This document shows positions 23,212 through 31,879 of a stretch of 48,251 bases of DNA, piece after piece. The notes below the pieces were generated by a model. The model was not told the origin of the DNA. It ran no database searches and saw only the letters and a program-made list of their open reading frames with translations. Source of the stretch: Pseudomonadota bacterium (GTDB taxonomy: Bacteria > Pseudomonadota > Gammaproteobacteria > Steroidobacterales > Steroidobacteraceae). Positions within the stretch are counted from its first letter, which is position 1. Each line of letters starts with the position of its first letter. The stretch covers positions 1-48,251 of the forward strand of contig JADJOO010000040.1 in NCBI GenBank assembly GCA_016713725.1. The letters are read 5' to 3'. The translations under genes were made by a program, and so were the position numbers.

Positions 23212-26200
23212 TCAGGCGGCGGCTGGTTCGAGTACGACGAGCAGATCCTTGGCGTCCACCTGCTGGCCCGGGCGCGCGATGATCTCGGCGATCACGCCGT
23301 CCCGCTCCGCCCGCACGCTCGTTTCCATTTTCATCGCTTCGATCGTCACGAGCACGTCGCCGCGCGCCACGGCGTGACCGGTCAACACGTTGACCGTGGC
23401 GATCGTGCCCGGCATCGGCGCGCCGACTTCATCGGGGTGATCAAGCTCGGCCTTGCGGCGCGCCGGACGCTTCGCGACCTGGCTCCGATCCTGCACCTTG
23501 ACCGACCGCGGCTGTCCGTTCAGTTCGAAGAACACGGTGCGCGTGCCGTCGTCGTGCACGTCGCTGGTCGCAACGTACCGGATGATCAGGTGCTTGCCCT
23601 TCTCGAGATCGACCGTGATCTCCTCGCCCGTTTCCAGGCCGTAGAAGAACGCGCGCGTCGGCAGCACGCTCACGTCACCGAAATGCGTGCGATCCGCCAT
23701 GTAGCTGGAGAACACTTTCGGATACATCAGCCACGACGCGAATTCGTGGTCGGAAATCGCGCGCGGCATCCTCTCCTGGACCTGCGCGCGAGCCTGCACG
23801 AGATCGACCGGCGCCAGGTGCTCGCCCGGGCGTGAGGTCGAGGGTTGCACGCTGCCGAGTATCTTTCTCTGCAGGTCGCGCGGGAATCCACCGAGCGGCT
23901 GCCCGATGTCGCCACGGAAGAGCGAGACGACGGACTCCGGGAATGCGACATCGGTCTGCGGATCGGCGACATCCTCGGCGGCAAGCCCGCTGGTCACCAT
24001 CATGATCGCCATGTCGCCCACGACCTTCGACGACGGCGTGACCTTCACAATGTCGCCGAACAGCTCGTTGACCTGCGCGTAGGCGCGCGCCACTTCGTGC
24101 CAGCGGGTGTCGTCGATCCCGAGCGAGCGGGCCTGCTCGCGCAGGTTCGTGTACTGGCCGCCGGGCATGCCGTGCACGTACACCTCGGAGGCGCCGGCAC
24201 GCATGTCGCTCTCGAACGCGGCGTAGCCATGCCGGACCTGCTCCCAGTAGTTGGAGAGCAGCCGCAGGTTGTCGGGGTCGAGCCCGGAATCCCGCGACCC
24301 GTGGCGCAACGATTCGACGATCGAACCCAGGTTTGGCTGCGACGTCAGTCCACTCATGGCGTCGAGCGCGCCGTCCACGGCATCGCAACCGGCGTCGATT
24401 GCCGCAAGCACGCTGGCAGCCGCGATGCCGCTCGTGTCATGCGTGTGGAAGTGCACCGGGATGCCGATCTCGTCCTTGAGCGCCTTGACCAGGGCGTGCG
24501 CCGCGCGCGGCTGGCACAGGCCCGCCATGTCCTTGATGCCGAGAATGTGAGCGCCCGCCTGCTCCAGCTGCTTCGCCATCGCGACGTAGTACTTCAGGTC
24601 GTACTTGGTCTGGCGCGGATCGCTGAGGTTGCCCGTGTAGCAGATGGCGGCTTCGCAGAGCCGGCCGGACTCGCCGACCGCGTCCATCGCGACGCGCATG
24701 TTGTCGACCCAGTTCAGCGAATCGAAGACGCGGAACACGTCGACGCCATTCTTCGCGGCCTGCTGCACGAAGTAGCGCACGACGTTGTCGGGATAGTTCG
24801 TGTACCCGACCGCATTGGCTGATCGCAGCAGCATCTGCAGCAACAGGTTCGGCATCGCGTCGCGGAACGCGATGAGACGGTCCCACGGGCATTCGCGCAG
24901 GAAGCGCATCGCGACGTCGAAGGTCGCGCCGCCCCAGCATTCGACCGAGAACAGGCCGGGTGCGAGCCGTGCGTAGGCCGGCGCAATGGCCACCAGGTCG
25001 CGGGTGCGAAAGCGCGTCGCCAGCAGCGACTGGTGGGCATCGCGAAACGTCGTGTCGGTGAACAGCACCTGCGGCTGCTCGAGCATCCACTGCGAGAACT
25101 TCCTCGCGCCCAACTGGTCGAGTCGCTGCTTCGTGCCAGGCGGTGGCGCACCGACGGGCAGCTTCGGCGGTCGTGCATCCACGATGCGGCCCGGACGGGC
25201 GCGTCCAGTTACTTCAGGGTTGCCGTTGACGATCACGTCCGCGACGAAGCGCAGCAATCGCGTCGCACGGTCGCGCTTGCGCGGATAGCGGAACAGCTCC
25301 GGTGTCTGGTCGATGAACCTCGTCGTGTACGAGCCGTCACGGAAGTGCTCGTGCGTGATCAACTGCTCGAGGAAGCGCAGGTTCGTGCTGACGCCGCGCA
25401 CCCGGAACTCTTTCAGCGCGCGGTCCATGCGCGCGATCGTCTCGTCGGACGATGGCGCCCAGGCGGTCACCTTCACCAGCAGCGAGTCGTACGAACGGGT
25501 GATGAACGCGCCCGAGTACGCCGTGCCTGCATCGAGCCGGATGCCGAAGCCCGCCGGACTGCGATAGGCCGTGATGCGGCCGTAGTCCGGGATGAAACTG
25601 TTCTCGGGGTCCTCCGTCGTGACCCGGCATTGCATCGCGTGGCCGGTGATGCGGATGTCCGCCTGCGCAGGCACGCCGCTGGCGGGCGTCCCGATTGCGG
25701 CGCCTTCCGCGATGCGGATCTGCGCCTTGACGATGTCGATGCCGGTGACCACTTCGGTCACCGTATGCTCGACCTGGATGCGCGGATTGACTTCGATGAA
25801 ATAGAACTGGCCGGTGTCTGCGTCCTGCAGGAACTCGACGGTGCCGGCATTGAGGTACCCGACGGCGCGCCCGATGCGCAGACCGAGTTCGCAGAGTTCA
25901 AGCCGCTGCGTCTCGTCCAGGAAGACCGACGGTGCGCGCTCGACGACCTTCTGGTTGCGACGCTGCACCGTGCAGTCGCGCTCATACAGGTGCACGAGAT
26001 TGCCGTGCGTGTCGCCGAGGATCTGCACTTCGACGTGGCGCGCACGCCGCACCAGTTTCTCGAGGTAGACCTCGTCGTTGCCGAACGCGGCTTTCGCCTC
26101 GCGCCGTGCGATAGCGACCATCTCGATCAATTGCGAGGCGTCGTCGATCGCGCGCATGCCGCGGCCGCCGCCACCCCAACTGGCCTTGAGCATGACGGGA

Positions 26201-26676
26201 TAACCGACCTTCGCCGCCAGCGCGAGCACCGACGCATCGTCGGGCGGTAACGGCGGCGTGGCCGGCATCACCGGCACACCGGCTGACGTCGCGAGGTCGC
26301 GTGCGGTCACCTTGTTGCCGAGACGACGCATGATCCCGGGCGTCGGACCGATGAACAGCAGGCCCGAACTCGCGCAGGCTTCGGCGAACGCCGGGTTCTC
26401 GGAAAGGAACCCGTAGCCCGGGTGAATTGCATCGGCACCGCATTCGAGCGCCACGCGCACGATGTCGTCGATGCCGAGGTAAGCCTCGACCGGCCCCTTG
26501 CCCTCGCCCACCAGGTAGGCCTCGTCGGCCTTCATGCGGTGCAGCGAAAAGCGGTCCTCCTGCGAGTAGATCGAAACGGTCTTGATCCCGAGCTCGTGCG
26601 CGGCGCGCATCACGCGGATGGAGATCTCGCCGCGGTTGGCGACGAGCAGGGTCTTGATCTTGCGGTGGTGACGCAT
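23212..26676 (-). CDS. pyc: Pyruvate carboxylase, single chain
   Basis: A 1154-residue biotin enzyme that converts pyruvate and bicarbonate to oxaloacetate using ATP. The ATG at 26676 (MRHHRKIKTLLVANRGEISI) starts at the biotin-carboxylase fold; the open frame runs further upstream. Biotin carboxylase 1-455 (ASWGGGGRGMRAI ATP-grasp loop, FIEVNPRIQVEHTVTE). Carboxyltransferase about 535-810 (FTDTTFRDAHQSLLATRFRT, catalytic GIKDMAGL, metal-binding HFHTHDTSG), then the allosteric/PC domain. Biotin carboxyl carrier at the end, with the biotinyl lysine in EAMKMETS (about K1116). The sequence is intact. Divergent from the isoaspartyl peptidase gene. Confidence 0.97.
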   Translation of the reverse strand: MRHHRKIKTLLVANRGEISIRVMRAAHELGIKTVSIYSQEDRFSLHRMKADEAYLVGEGKGPVEAYLGIDDIVRVALECGADAIHPGYGFLSENPAFAEACASSGLLFIGPTPGIMRRLGNKVTARDLATSAGVPVMPATPPLPPDDASVLALAAKVGYPVMLKASWGGGGRGMRAIDDASQLIEMVAIARREAKAAFGNDEVYLEKLVRRARHVEVQILGDTHGNLVHLYERDCTVQRRNQKVVERAPSVFLDETQRLELCELGLRIGRAVGYLNAGTVEFLQDADTGQFYFIEVNPRIQVEHTVTEVVTGIDIVKAQIRIAEGAAIGTPASGVPAQADIRITGHAMQCRVTTEDPENSFIPDYGRITAYRSPAGFGIRLDAGTAYSGAFITRSYDSLLVKVTAWAPSSDETIARMDRALKEFRVRGVSTNLRFLEQLITHEHFRDGSYTTRFIDQTPELFRYPRKRDRATRLLRFVADVIVNGNPEVTGRARPGRIVDARPPKLPVGAPPPGTKQRLDQLGARKFSQWMLEQPQVLFTDTTFRDAHQSLLATRFRTRDLVAIAPAYARLAPGLFSVECWGGATFDVAMRFLRECPWDRLIAFRDAMPNLLLQMLLRSANAVGYTNYPDNVVRYFVQQAAKNGVDVFRVFDSLNWVDNMRVAMDAVGESGRLCEAAICYTGNLSDPRQTKYDLKYYVAMAKQLEQAGAHILGIKDMAGLCQPRAAHALVKALKDEIGIPVHFHTHDTSGIAAASVLAAIDAGCDAVDGALDAMSGLTSQPNLGSIVESLRHGSRDSGLDPDNLRLLSNYWEQVRHGYAAFESDMRAGASEVYVHGMPGGQYTNLREQARSLGIDDTRWHEVARAYAQVNELFGDIVKVTPSSKVVGDMAIMMVTSGLAAEDVADPQTDVAFPESVVSLFRGDIGQPLGGFPRDLQRKILGSVQPSTSRPGEHLAPVDLVQARAQVQERMPRAISDHEFASWLMYPKVFSSYMADRTHFGDVSVLPTRAFFYGLETGEEITVDLEKGKHLIIRYVATSDVHDDGTRTVFFELNGQPRSVKVQDRSQVAKRPARRKAELDHPDEVGAPMPGTIATVNVLTGHAVARGDVLVTIEAMKMETSVRAERDGVIAEIIARPGQQVDAKDLLVVLEPAAA

Positions 26677-26820
26677 AGGGTCGGGAAACTCGATCGAAAT
26701 GAGCCTGTGGACGGACGCCTGCCCGGTTCGTCCGGAGGTGCGATTAGCGCCCAAAATAATACGTGGCGCGCCGCTCTGGTATGTTCGTTTCCTTCGACCG
26801 GCCTGCCGCGAAGGAATGAC

Positions 26821-27726
26821 ATGACAGCGATCGCCGTCCACGGAGGCGCGGGGGACATCCCGCCCGCCGAACTCACGCCCGAACGGGAAGCGGCCTACCG
26901 CACTGGACTGGAGCAGGCGCTGCGTGCCGGACAACGAATCCTGGAGGCAGGCGGCCCGAGTCTCGACGCCGTCGTCGCCGCGGTGCAGGTGCTCGAAGAC
27001 AACCCGCTCTTCAACGCCGGCCGCGGTGCCGTGATCGCCGCCAACGGGATCTGCGAACTCGACGCGTCGCTCATGGACGGGCGCGACCTGCGCGCAGGCG
27101 CGGTGACCGGTCTGCGTCACGTGAAAAGCCCGATCGGCCTCGCCCGGCTGGTCATGGACAATTCACCGCACGTGATGCTGTCCGGCCAGGGTGCGGAGGA
27201 ATTCGCCCTCGAGCAGGGGCTCGAACCCGTGGCGAACCGCTACTTCGTCACTGAGCGTCGGCAGCGCGAACTGGCGGCCGCCCTCGATGCGAATGCGGGC
27301 GATTTCCGTGAATCCCTGATGGGAACCGTCGGCGCCGTGGCGCTCGACGCCGCGGGCGACCTGGCCGCGGCGACGTCGACTGGCGGCATGACCGCCAAGC
27401 GTTGGGGCCGGGTCGGTGATTCACCGGTGATCGGCGCAGGCACCTACGCGGCCAATGACTGCTGCGCCGTTTCGGCGACGGGGCACGGCGAGTACTTCAT
27501 CCGCGCGACGGTCGCGCACGAGATCGCGGCGCTGATCCGTTACGCGGGCAAGAGCGTGCGTGAGGCCGCGGACATCGTGGTCCATGAGCAACTGCGGCAC
27601 ATGGGGGGCGAAGGCGGCGTGATCGTCGTCGGACGCGACGGCACGATCGCGCTGCCTTTCAACTCTCGTGGAATGCTGCGCGGCTCGATCGACGCGCAGG
27701 GTCGGATGACGACCGGGATTCTCTGA
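26821..27726 (+). CDS. iaaA: Isoaspartyl peptidase / L-asparaginase, Ntn-hydrolase
   Basis: A 301-residue plant-type asparaginase that removes isoaspartyl residues from peptides. MTAIAVHGGAGDIPPAEL is the family N-terminus. The precursor is cleaved between Gly168 and Thr169 (LMGTVGAVALD), exposing the nucleophile Thr169; STGGMTAKRWGRVGDSPVIG follows as expected for substrate binding. The ATG at 26821 was chosen by the N-terminal motif. Probably cytoplasmic, as no signal peptide is seen. Confidence 0.95.
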   Translation: MTAIAVHGGAGDIPPAELTPEREAAYRTGLEQALRAGQRILEAGGPSLDAVVAAVQVLEDNPLFNAGRGAVIAANGICELDASLMDGRDLRAGAVTGLRHVKSPIGLARLVMDNSPHVMLSGQGAEEFALEQGLEPVANRYFVTERRQRELAAALDANAGDFRESLMGTVGAVALDAAGDLAAATSTGGMTAKRWGRVGDSPVIGAGTYAANDCCAVSATGHGEYFIRATVAHEIAALIRYAGKSVREAADIVVHEQLRHMGGEGGVIVVGRDGTIALPFNSRGMLRGSIDAQGRMTTGIL

Positions 27727-27819
27727 TTACCCTCGCTCCCGCTGCGGCAGGCTCAGGCCGGAGGATGGCTCGGGGCTCGCAGCCGGCCTGCCCGGGTCGC
27801 GCTGCAATGGCGACCTGGC

Positions 27820-29418
27820 TCACGCCGAGAAATAGCGGGCGAGATACTCGTCGAAAGAAAGCGTGTCCGACGCTTCGATACGCGCCTGCTGGTCGATCGA
27901 CGCGGCCGCCTCGGCGGCAAACTCGTCCTGCCTGGACGAGTTAGGGGGGAGCAGGTCCCTGAAGTAGGACTGGTGGACTTTCGACATGCGCAGCGCAAAG
28001 TTGAAGAACGATTCCTCGTTCGTGCGCATTTCGTGCAACGAACGCGCCGCCGGAGTCAGTGAGACATCGCGGATCTTTTCCTCCTGCAACTCGAGTGCAG
28101 TGCGGTACGGACGTTGCGCGTCGCCTTCGTCCAGCAGCTCGCAGAGGCCGCGCATCGAATCGATGATCTCGGCGGCCCAGTCACTCAACCTGACCTCGCG
28201 ACCGTCGCGGCGCAGCAGCAGGCCGGGCCGGCGGCCTTCGCGCGCGACGATTGCGTGATTGCCGTCGAGTTCCTCCTGTTCCGAGGTCTCGATCGGGCGG
28301 CTGTCGCGCAGCACGCAGAAAGCCGCGAATGCCTCGAGGAACCGCAGCTTGTTCTGGTTGACGCCCACCGGGTCGAAGACGCTCACGTCGAGCGAGCGCA
28401 TCTCGACGTATTGCACGCCCGCGCGCTGCAGTGCCTTCGTCGGGCGCTCGCCACTCCGGGTGATGCGCTTCGGACGGATGAAGCTGTAGTACTCGTTCTC
28501 GATCTGCAGGATGTTGGCGTTGAGCTGGAAGTATTCGCCATCGACCTTCACGCCGATCTTCTCGTTCTCGGGATTCGGCGTGCTGATCGCGGCCGTCAGG
28601 TCACGCACGTAGTGATCGAGACTGTTGACCGAGACGTTGAGTCCCGCCTGGCTCTTGTTGCGGTAACCGAGGTCGCTCATGCGCAGCGAGGTCGCGTACG
28701 GAGCGTACAGGCTGTCGGGTTCCAGCGGCTCGAGACCGTCGACCTTGCGTCCCTGCAGGAATGACGGACACAACGCAGGGGAATTCCCGAACAGGTACAG
28801 CACGATCCAGCCGTGCCGCCGGTAATTGCGCAACAGCGAGAAGTAAGACTCGTCGCGGAAGGCCTGCCCGGAGTCCCGGGGCCGCAGCACGTCCGCCAGC
28901 ACCGGCCAGAAGTGCTCCGGGAACGAGTAGTTGAAGTGCACGCCCGCGATGGCCTGCATCACGCGGCCGTAGCGGCGGCCGAGACCTTCGCGGTACACGG
29001 TTTTCATGCGCCCGACGTTCGACGAGCCGAACTGCGCGATCGGAATGCTTGCTTCGCCCTTGATGGCGCACGGCATGCTCGTCGCCCAGAGCAGTTCGTC
29101 GTCGGGCAGGTTCGTGTAGACGAAGTGATGCAGGTCGGCGAGGTACTGCACCAGTTCCCAGGTGTGGGCGAACGGCGGCGTGACCAGTTCGATCAGCGCT
29201 TCGGAATAATCGGTCGTGACGTGCTCGTTGGTGAGCGCCGACCCCAGGGTCCGGGGATGCAGCGTCTTCGAGATCCGTCCTGTCGGCGTCACCCGCAGGG
29301 ATTCCCGCTCCACCCCCTTGAGTCCACCTTGCAGCAAGCCACGCATGCGGACGTTGATGAGGCCGGCGAGGCGCTTTTCGAAGGCTCGGTCGAGGGACAT
29401 CGTGGGCTCAGCCGCCAT
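27820..29418 (-). CDS. gshA: Glutamate-cysteine ligase (proteobacterial type)
   Basis: First enzyme of glutathione synthesis, ATP-dependent joining of glutamate and cysteine; about 532 residues against 518 in E. coli. GLLQGGLKGVERESLRVTP is the conserved N-terminal block. TNEHVTTDYSEALIELVTPP, AIAGVHFNYSFPEHFW and YVEMRSLDVSVFDPVGV are further family signatures. Starts at 29418 (MAAEPTMSLDRAFEK) and 29400 (MSLDRAFEK) are both possible; neither has a clear Shine-Dalgarno. No gshB is in the window. Convergent with the isoaspartyl peptidase gene. Confidence 0.95.
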   Translation of the reverse strand: MAAEPTMSLDRAFEKRLAGLINVRMRGLLQGGLKGVERESLRVTPTGRISKTLHPRTLGSALTNEHVTTDYSEALIELVTPPFAHTWELVQYLADLHHFVYTNLPDDELLWATSMPCAIKGEASIPIAQFGSSNVGRMKTVYREGLGRRYGRVMQAIAGVHFNYSFPEHFWPVLADVLRPRDSGQAFRDESYFSLLRNYRRHGWIVLYLFGNSPALCPSFLQGRKVDGLEPLEPDSLYAPYATSLRMSDLGYRNKSQAGLNVSVNSLDHYVRDLTAAISTPNPENEKIGVKVDGEYFQLNANILQIENEYYSFIRPKRITRSGERPTKALQRAGVQYVEMRSLDVSVFDPVGVNQNKLRFLEAFAAFCVLRDSRPIETSEQEELDGNHAIVAREGRRPGLLLRRDGREVRLSDWAAEIIDSMRGLCELLDEGDAQRPYRTALELQEEKIRDVSLTPAARSLHEMRTNEESFFNFALRMSKVHQSYFRDLLPPNSSRQDEFAAEAAASIDQQARIEASDTLSFDEYLARYFSA

Positions 29419-29555
29419 TACGAGGCCGGGTAGGTTAGCAGAACGGTCCGCGGGACCCGACCACGCGCCGGGCATGACGATAGACGTCGATCGCTGGTCG
29501 GGGCGAGCCCTGCCTGACCGGTCGATGCGCAGGAAGTGGTCCCTGAAAATGATTC

Positions 29556-29584
29556 TTGAATCGCTGTTTAATTCAATGTATTCA
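29556..29584 (+). promoter_or_regulatory. Candidate sigma70-type promoter for the DUF2845 gene
   Basis: An AT-rich patch in GC-rich DNA: TTGAAT, a 17-base spacer, then TATTCA. The -35 match is good; the -10 matches only its first three bases. It lies about 75 bases before the likely start of the DUF2845 gene, in the 240-bp gap after gshA. Confidence 0.35.
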
Positions 29585-29660
29585 ATTATTTATGCAAGCC
29601 CCGATGGTCCGGCGACAAGCGGCGCAGACGGCCAGCAGCTATGCTTGCTCCGTGTGCTAC

Positions 29661-30014
29661 GTGAGACTCCTCGTTTTTGCGACCTTGGCCTATGGCACGC
29701 TGGGCGCTGCACCCGCGCGCGCCGAGGACTCGATGCGCTGCGGCAGCAAGCTCGTCACCGTCAGTGACGGCAAGGACAAGGTTCGCGCCCTGTGCGGCGA
29801 ACCGTCGAGCGTCAGCTTCCAGGGCGTGATCCGTCGCGCCCCCCGCTACGAGTACGGTTACGGTAACAACCGGTACAACTACTACGGCCCGGGCGTCATC
29901 GAGATGCCAGTGGAAGTGTGGACGTACAATTTCGGCTCGAGCAAGTTGTTGCGCAAGTTGCGTTTCGTGGGCGACGAACTGGACGAAATCCGCACCGACG
30001 GTTACGGCTACTGA
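29661..30014 (+). CDS. Secreted DUF2845 protein
   Basis: From GTG 29661 a 117-residue exported protein with a standard signal peptide (MRLLVFATLAYGTLGAAPAR, cleavage after ARA). The mature part has DSMRCGSKLVTVSDGKDKVR and CGEPSS, then a Tyr/Gly/Asn-rich stretch (EYGYGNNRYNYYG), VEVWTYNFGSSKLLRKLRF and an aromatic end. This is the DUF2845 pattern; no activity is known to me. GTG 29652 and the TTG at 29556 are other in-frame starts. The last give a longer N-terminus that would bury the signal peptide. Confidence 0.8.
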   Translation: MRLLVFATLAYGTLGAAPARAEDSMRCGSKLVTVSDGKDKVRALCGEPSSVSFQGVIRRAPRYEYGYGNNRYNYYGPGVIEMPVEVWTYNFGSSKLLRKLRFVGDELDEIRTDGYGY

Positions 30015-30032
30015 TGCAGCGCCACGCGCGGC

Positions 30033-31868
30033 TCAACGCCGCGCTCCGATCCAGCGATTGATCCTGGTCTCGAGCACGGACAAAGGCAGTATTCCGCTGC
30101 CGATGACTCGTTCGTGGAACTCGCGCACGTCGAAGCGTTCGCCGAGACGCTGCTCGGCGCGACGGCGCAGCTCGAGAATCTTGAGCTGTCCGATCTTGTC
30201 GGCGAGCGCCTGGCCGGGACAGGCGATGTAGCGGTCGACTTCGGCGGCAATGTCCGCCTCGCCGAGTGCCGTGTTCGCGCGCAGGTACTCGCCCGCGCGC
30301 TGGCGGCTCCAGCCCTTCGCATGCAGGCCCGTGTCGACGACGAGGGCCGCCGCACGCCACAGCTCCACGTTCAGTGCGCCGAACTGGCTGTACGGATCCG
30401 CATACAGCCCCAGTTCGGCTCCGAGCGATTGCGCGTACAGGGCCCATCCCGCGACAAATGCCGCGTCGTCGCCGAAGCGGCGGAACCGCGGCAAGTCGGG
30501 TGTCTCCCGCGCGATCGCCACCAGGTAGAGGTGCCCGGGCACGGCCTCGCCCAGGTAGCGCGCGTCCATCGCATAGGACGGGCGCGCTGCGAGCTCACTG
30601 GTATTTACGTAAAGGACGCCGATTTGTCCGCCATTGGCACTCTGCGGCGAGTACGACGCACCGGTAGCAGAGGCCGCACGAAAACCTTCGATCGGACGGG
30701 TTTCGAAAGTCGACTTCGGCCGGCGCAGGAACAACGAGGGCAAACGCGCATCGACGCGATCGTGCAGTGCCGCATAACCCGCGAGCATCGACTGGGCGTC
30801 GCCGATCTGGAACTGCGGATCCGCACGCAGCGCATCAAACACGGCCCGCGACTCTCCCGCGATGCCAAGCGCTCCCTGCATGCCCACGAGACTTGCACGT
30901 AACCGCGCGACCTCGCGCTGGCCGAGCTCATGCACGTCGTCTGGAGTCATGTCAGTCGAGGTGTAGTTCCGCACGAGGTACGCATACCAGAGGTCCCCGC
31001 TCGGCAGGTCCGACCACGACACGGTGTCGCGCGCCCTGGGCAGGTATTCCTGCGCCAGGTAATCGTGCAGACGCCTATAGGCGGGCAATACCTTCGTCTG
31101 CAGCTTTTCGTCGTAGGCCTGCAGCAGGCGACGGCGGTCGGCCACGCTCGGCCCGGCCGGGAAGTTCAGCAGCGGCTGCCAGAACACGGTCTGCCGCGGG
31201 TCCTCGAGCCGGCCGAACGCCTCGAGCTGCGGCAGCGTGCGCTCGACCACGTCCTGCGGCAGCACCACGCCCTTGGTGACGCCGGCACGCAGGTTGTTGA
31301 TGGCCTGGTCCACCCAGACGACGAAGCCATCCATGCGCGCGAGGAAGTTGTCGTAATCGCGTGTCGTCCTGAACGGATGCGCACCTTTGCCGGAACCGAG
31401 GTGCGCGAAGACCCCCGGCCAGTTTGCGCACGAGTTGATCGCCAGCAGTTCGCTCGGATACCGGTACCCGCCGATGCCCAGCTCCCGCTGGCGCTTGAAA
31501 GCCGCATAGGTGACGAGGTCCTCGCCGACGAGTCGCTGCGGATCGATCGCCTGCAGTTTCTCGAGCGACTCCTGTTCGATACCGAGCGAATCCGCCATCC
31601 AGCTCATGCTGACGTAGTCGCCGAAGCGATCGTCGAACCGGTGATCGCCGAGCTCGCTGGCACGAATGGGGTTCAGCGCGAGGTGCTGGTCGAAGTACGT
31701 TTCGACGATGCGATACAGCTCAGCCGCGTCGGCGTTGGACGCGCGCAGCGGGGCGGACAATTCCGAAGGCTTTTCCGCGGGTCGGGTCGATGGCTCCGGC
31801 GCGAAATCGCATGCCGTCAATGCCAGCGTGGCAACCAGCGACGGCAACAGGAAATGGTCTCGCAACAT
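30033..31868 (-). CDS. DUF885 lipoprotein lacking the family's conserved His/Glu residues
   Basis: A 611-residue lipoprotein (MLRDHFLLPSLVATLALTAC, lipobox LTAC), probably periplasmic. The DUF885 fold is recognisable along its length and against the adjacent paralog, but the conserved motifs are altered. HEAxPGHH reads GEAVPGHL (440-447), EGWALYAE reads AGWALYAQ (473-480), and YIAWPGQALxYK reads YIACPGQALADK. DUF885 proteins are thought to be peptidase-like metalloproteins, so this copy may be a catalytically dead partner or have a new role. It lies 11 bases downstream of the intact-motif paralog, same strand, likely one operon. Confidence 0.9.
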   Translation of the reverse strand: MLRDHFLLPSLVATLALTACDFAPEPSTRPAEKPSELSAPLRASNADAAELYRIVETYFDQHLALNPIRASELGDHRFDDRFGDYVSMSWMADSLGIEQESLEKLQAIDPQRLVGEDLVTYAAFKRQRELGIGGYRYPSELLAINSCANWPGVFAHLGSGKGAHPFRTTRDYDNFLARMDGFVVWVDQAINNLRAGVTKGVVLPQDVVERTLPQLEAFGRLEDPRQTVFWQPLLNFPAGPSVADRRRLLQAYDEKLQTKVLPAYRRLHDYLAQEYLPRARDTVSWSDLPSGDLWYAYLVRNYTSTDMTPDDVHELGQREVARLRASLVGMQGALGIAGESRAVFDALRADPQFQIGDAQSMLAGYAALHDRVDARLPSLFLRRPKSTFETRPIEGFRAASATGASYSPQSANGGQIGVLYVNTSELAARPSYAMDARYLGEAVPGHLYLVAIARETPDLPRFRRFGDDAAFVAGWALYAQSLGAELGLYADPYSQFGALNVELWRAAALVVDTGLHAKGWSRQRAGEYLRANTALGEADIAAEVDRYIACPGQALADKIGQLKILELRRRAEQRLGERFDVREFHERVIGSGILPLSVLETRINRWIGARR

Positions 31869-31879
31869 TCGCCGAGGCT

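Noticed and set aside
30600..30613. GTATTTACGTAAA, similar to the TACGTA-type motif
   Set aside because: It encodes conserved DUF885 residues (YVNTS), and the paralog has a similar stretch for the same reason.
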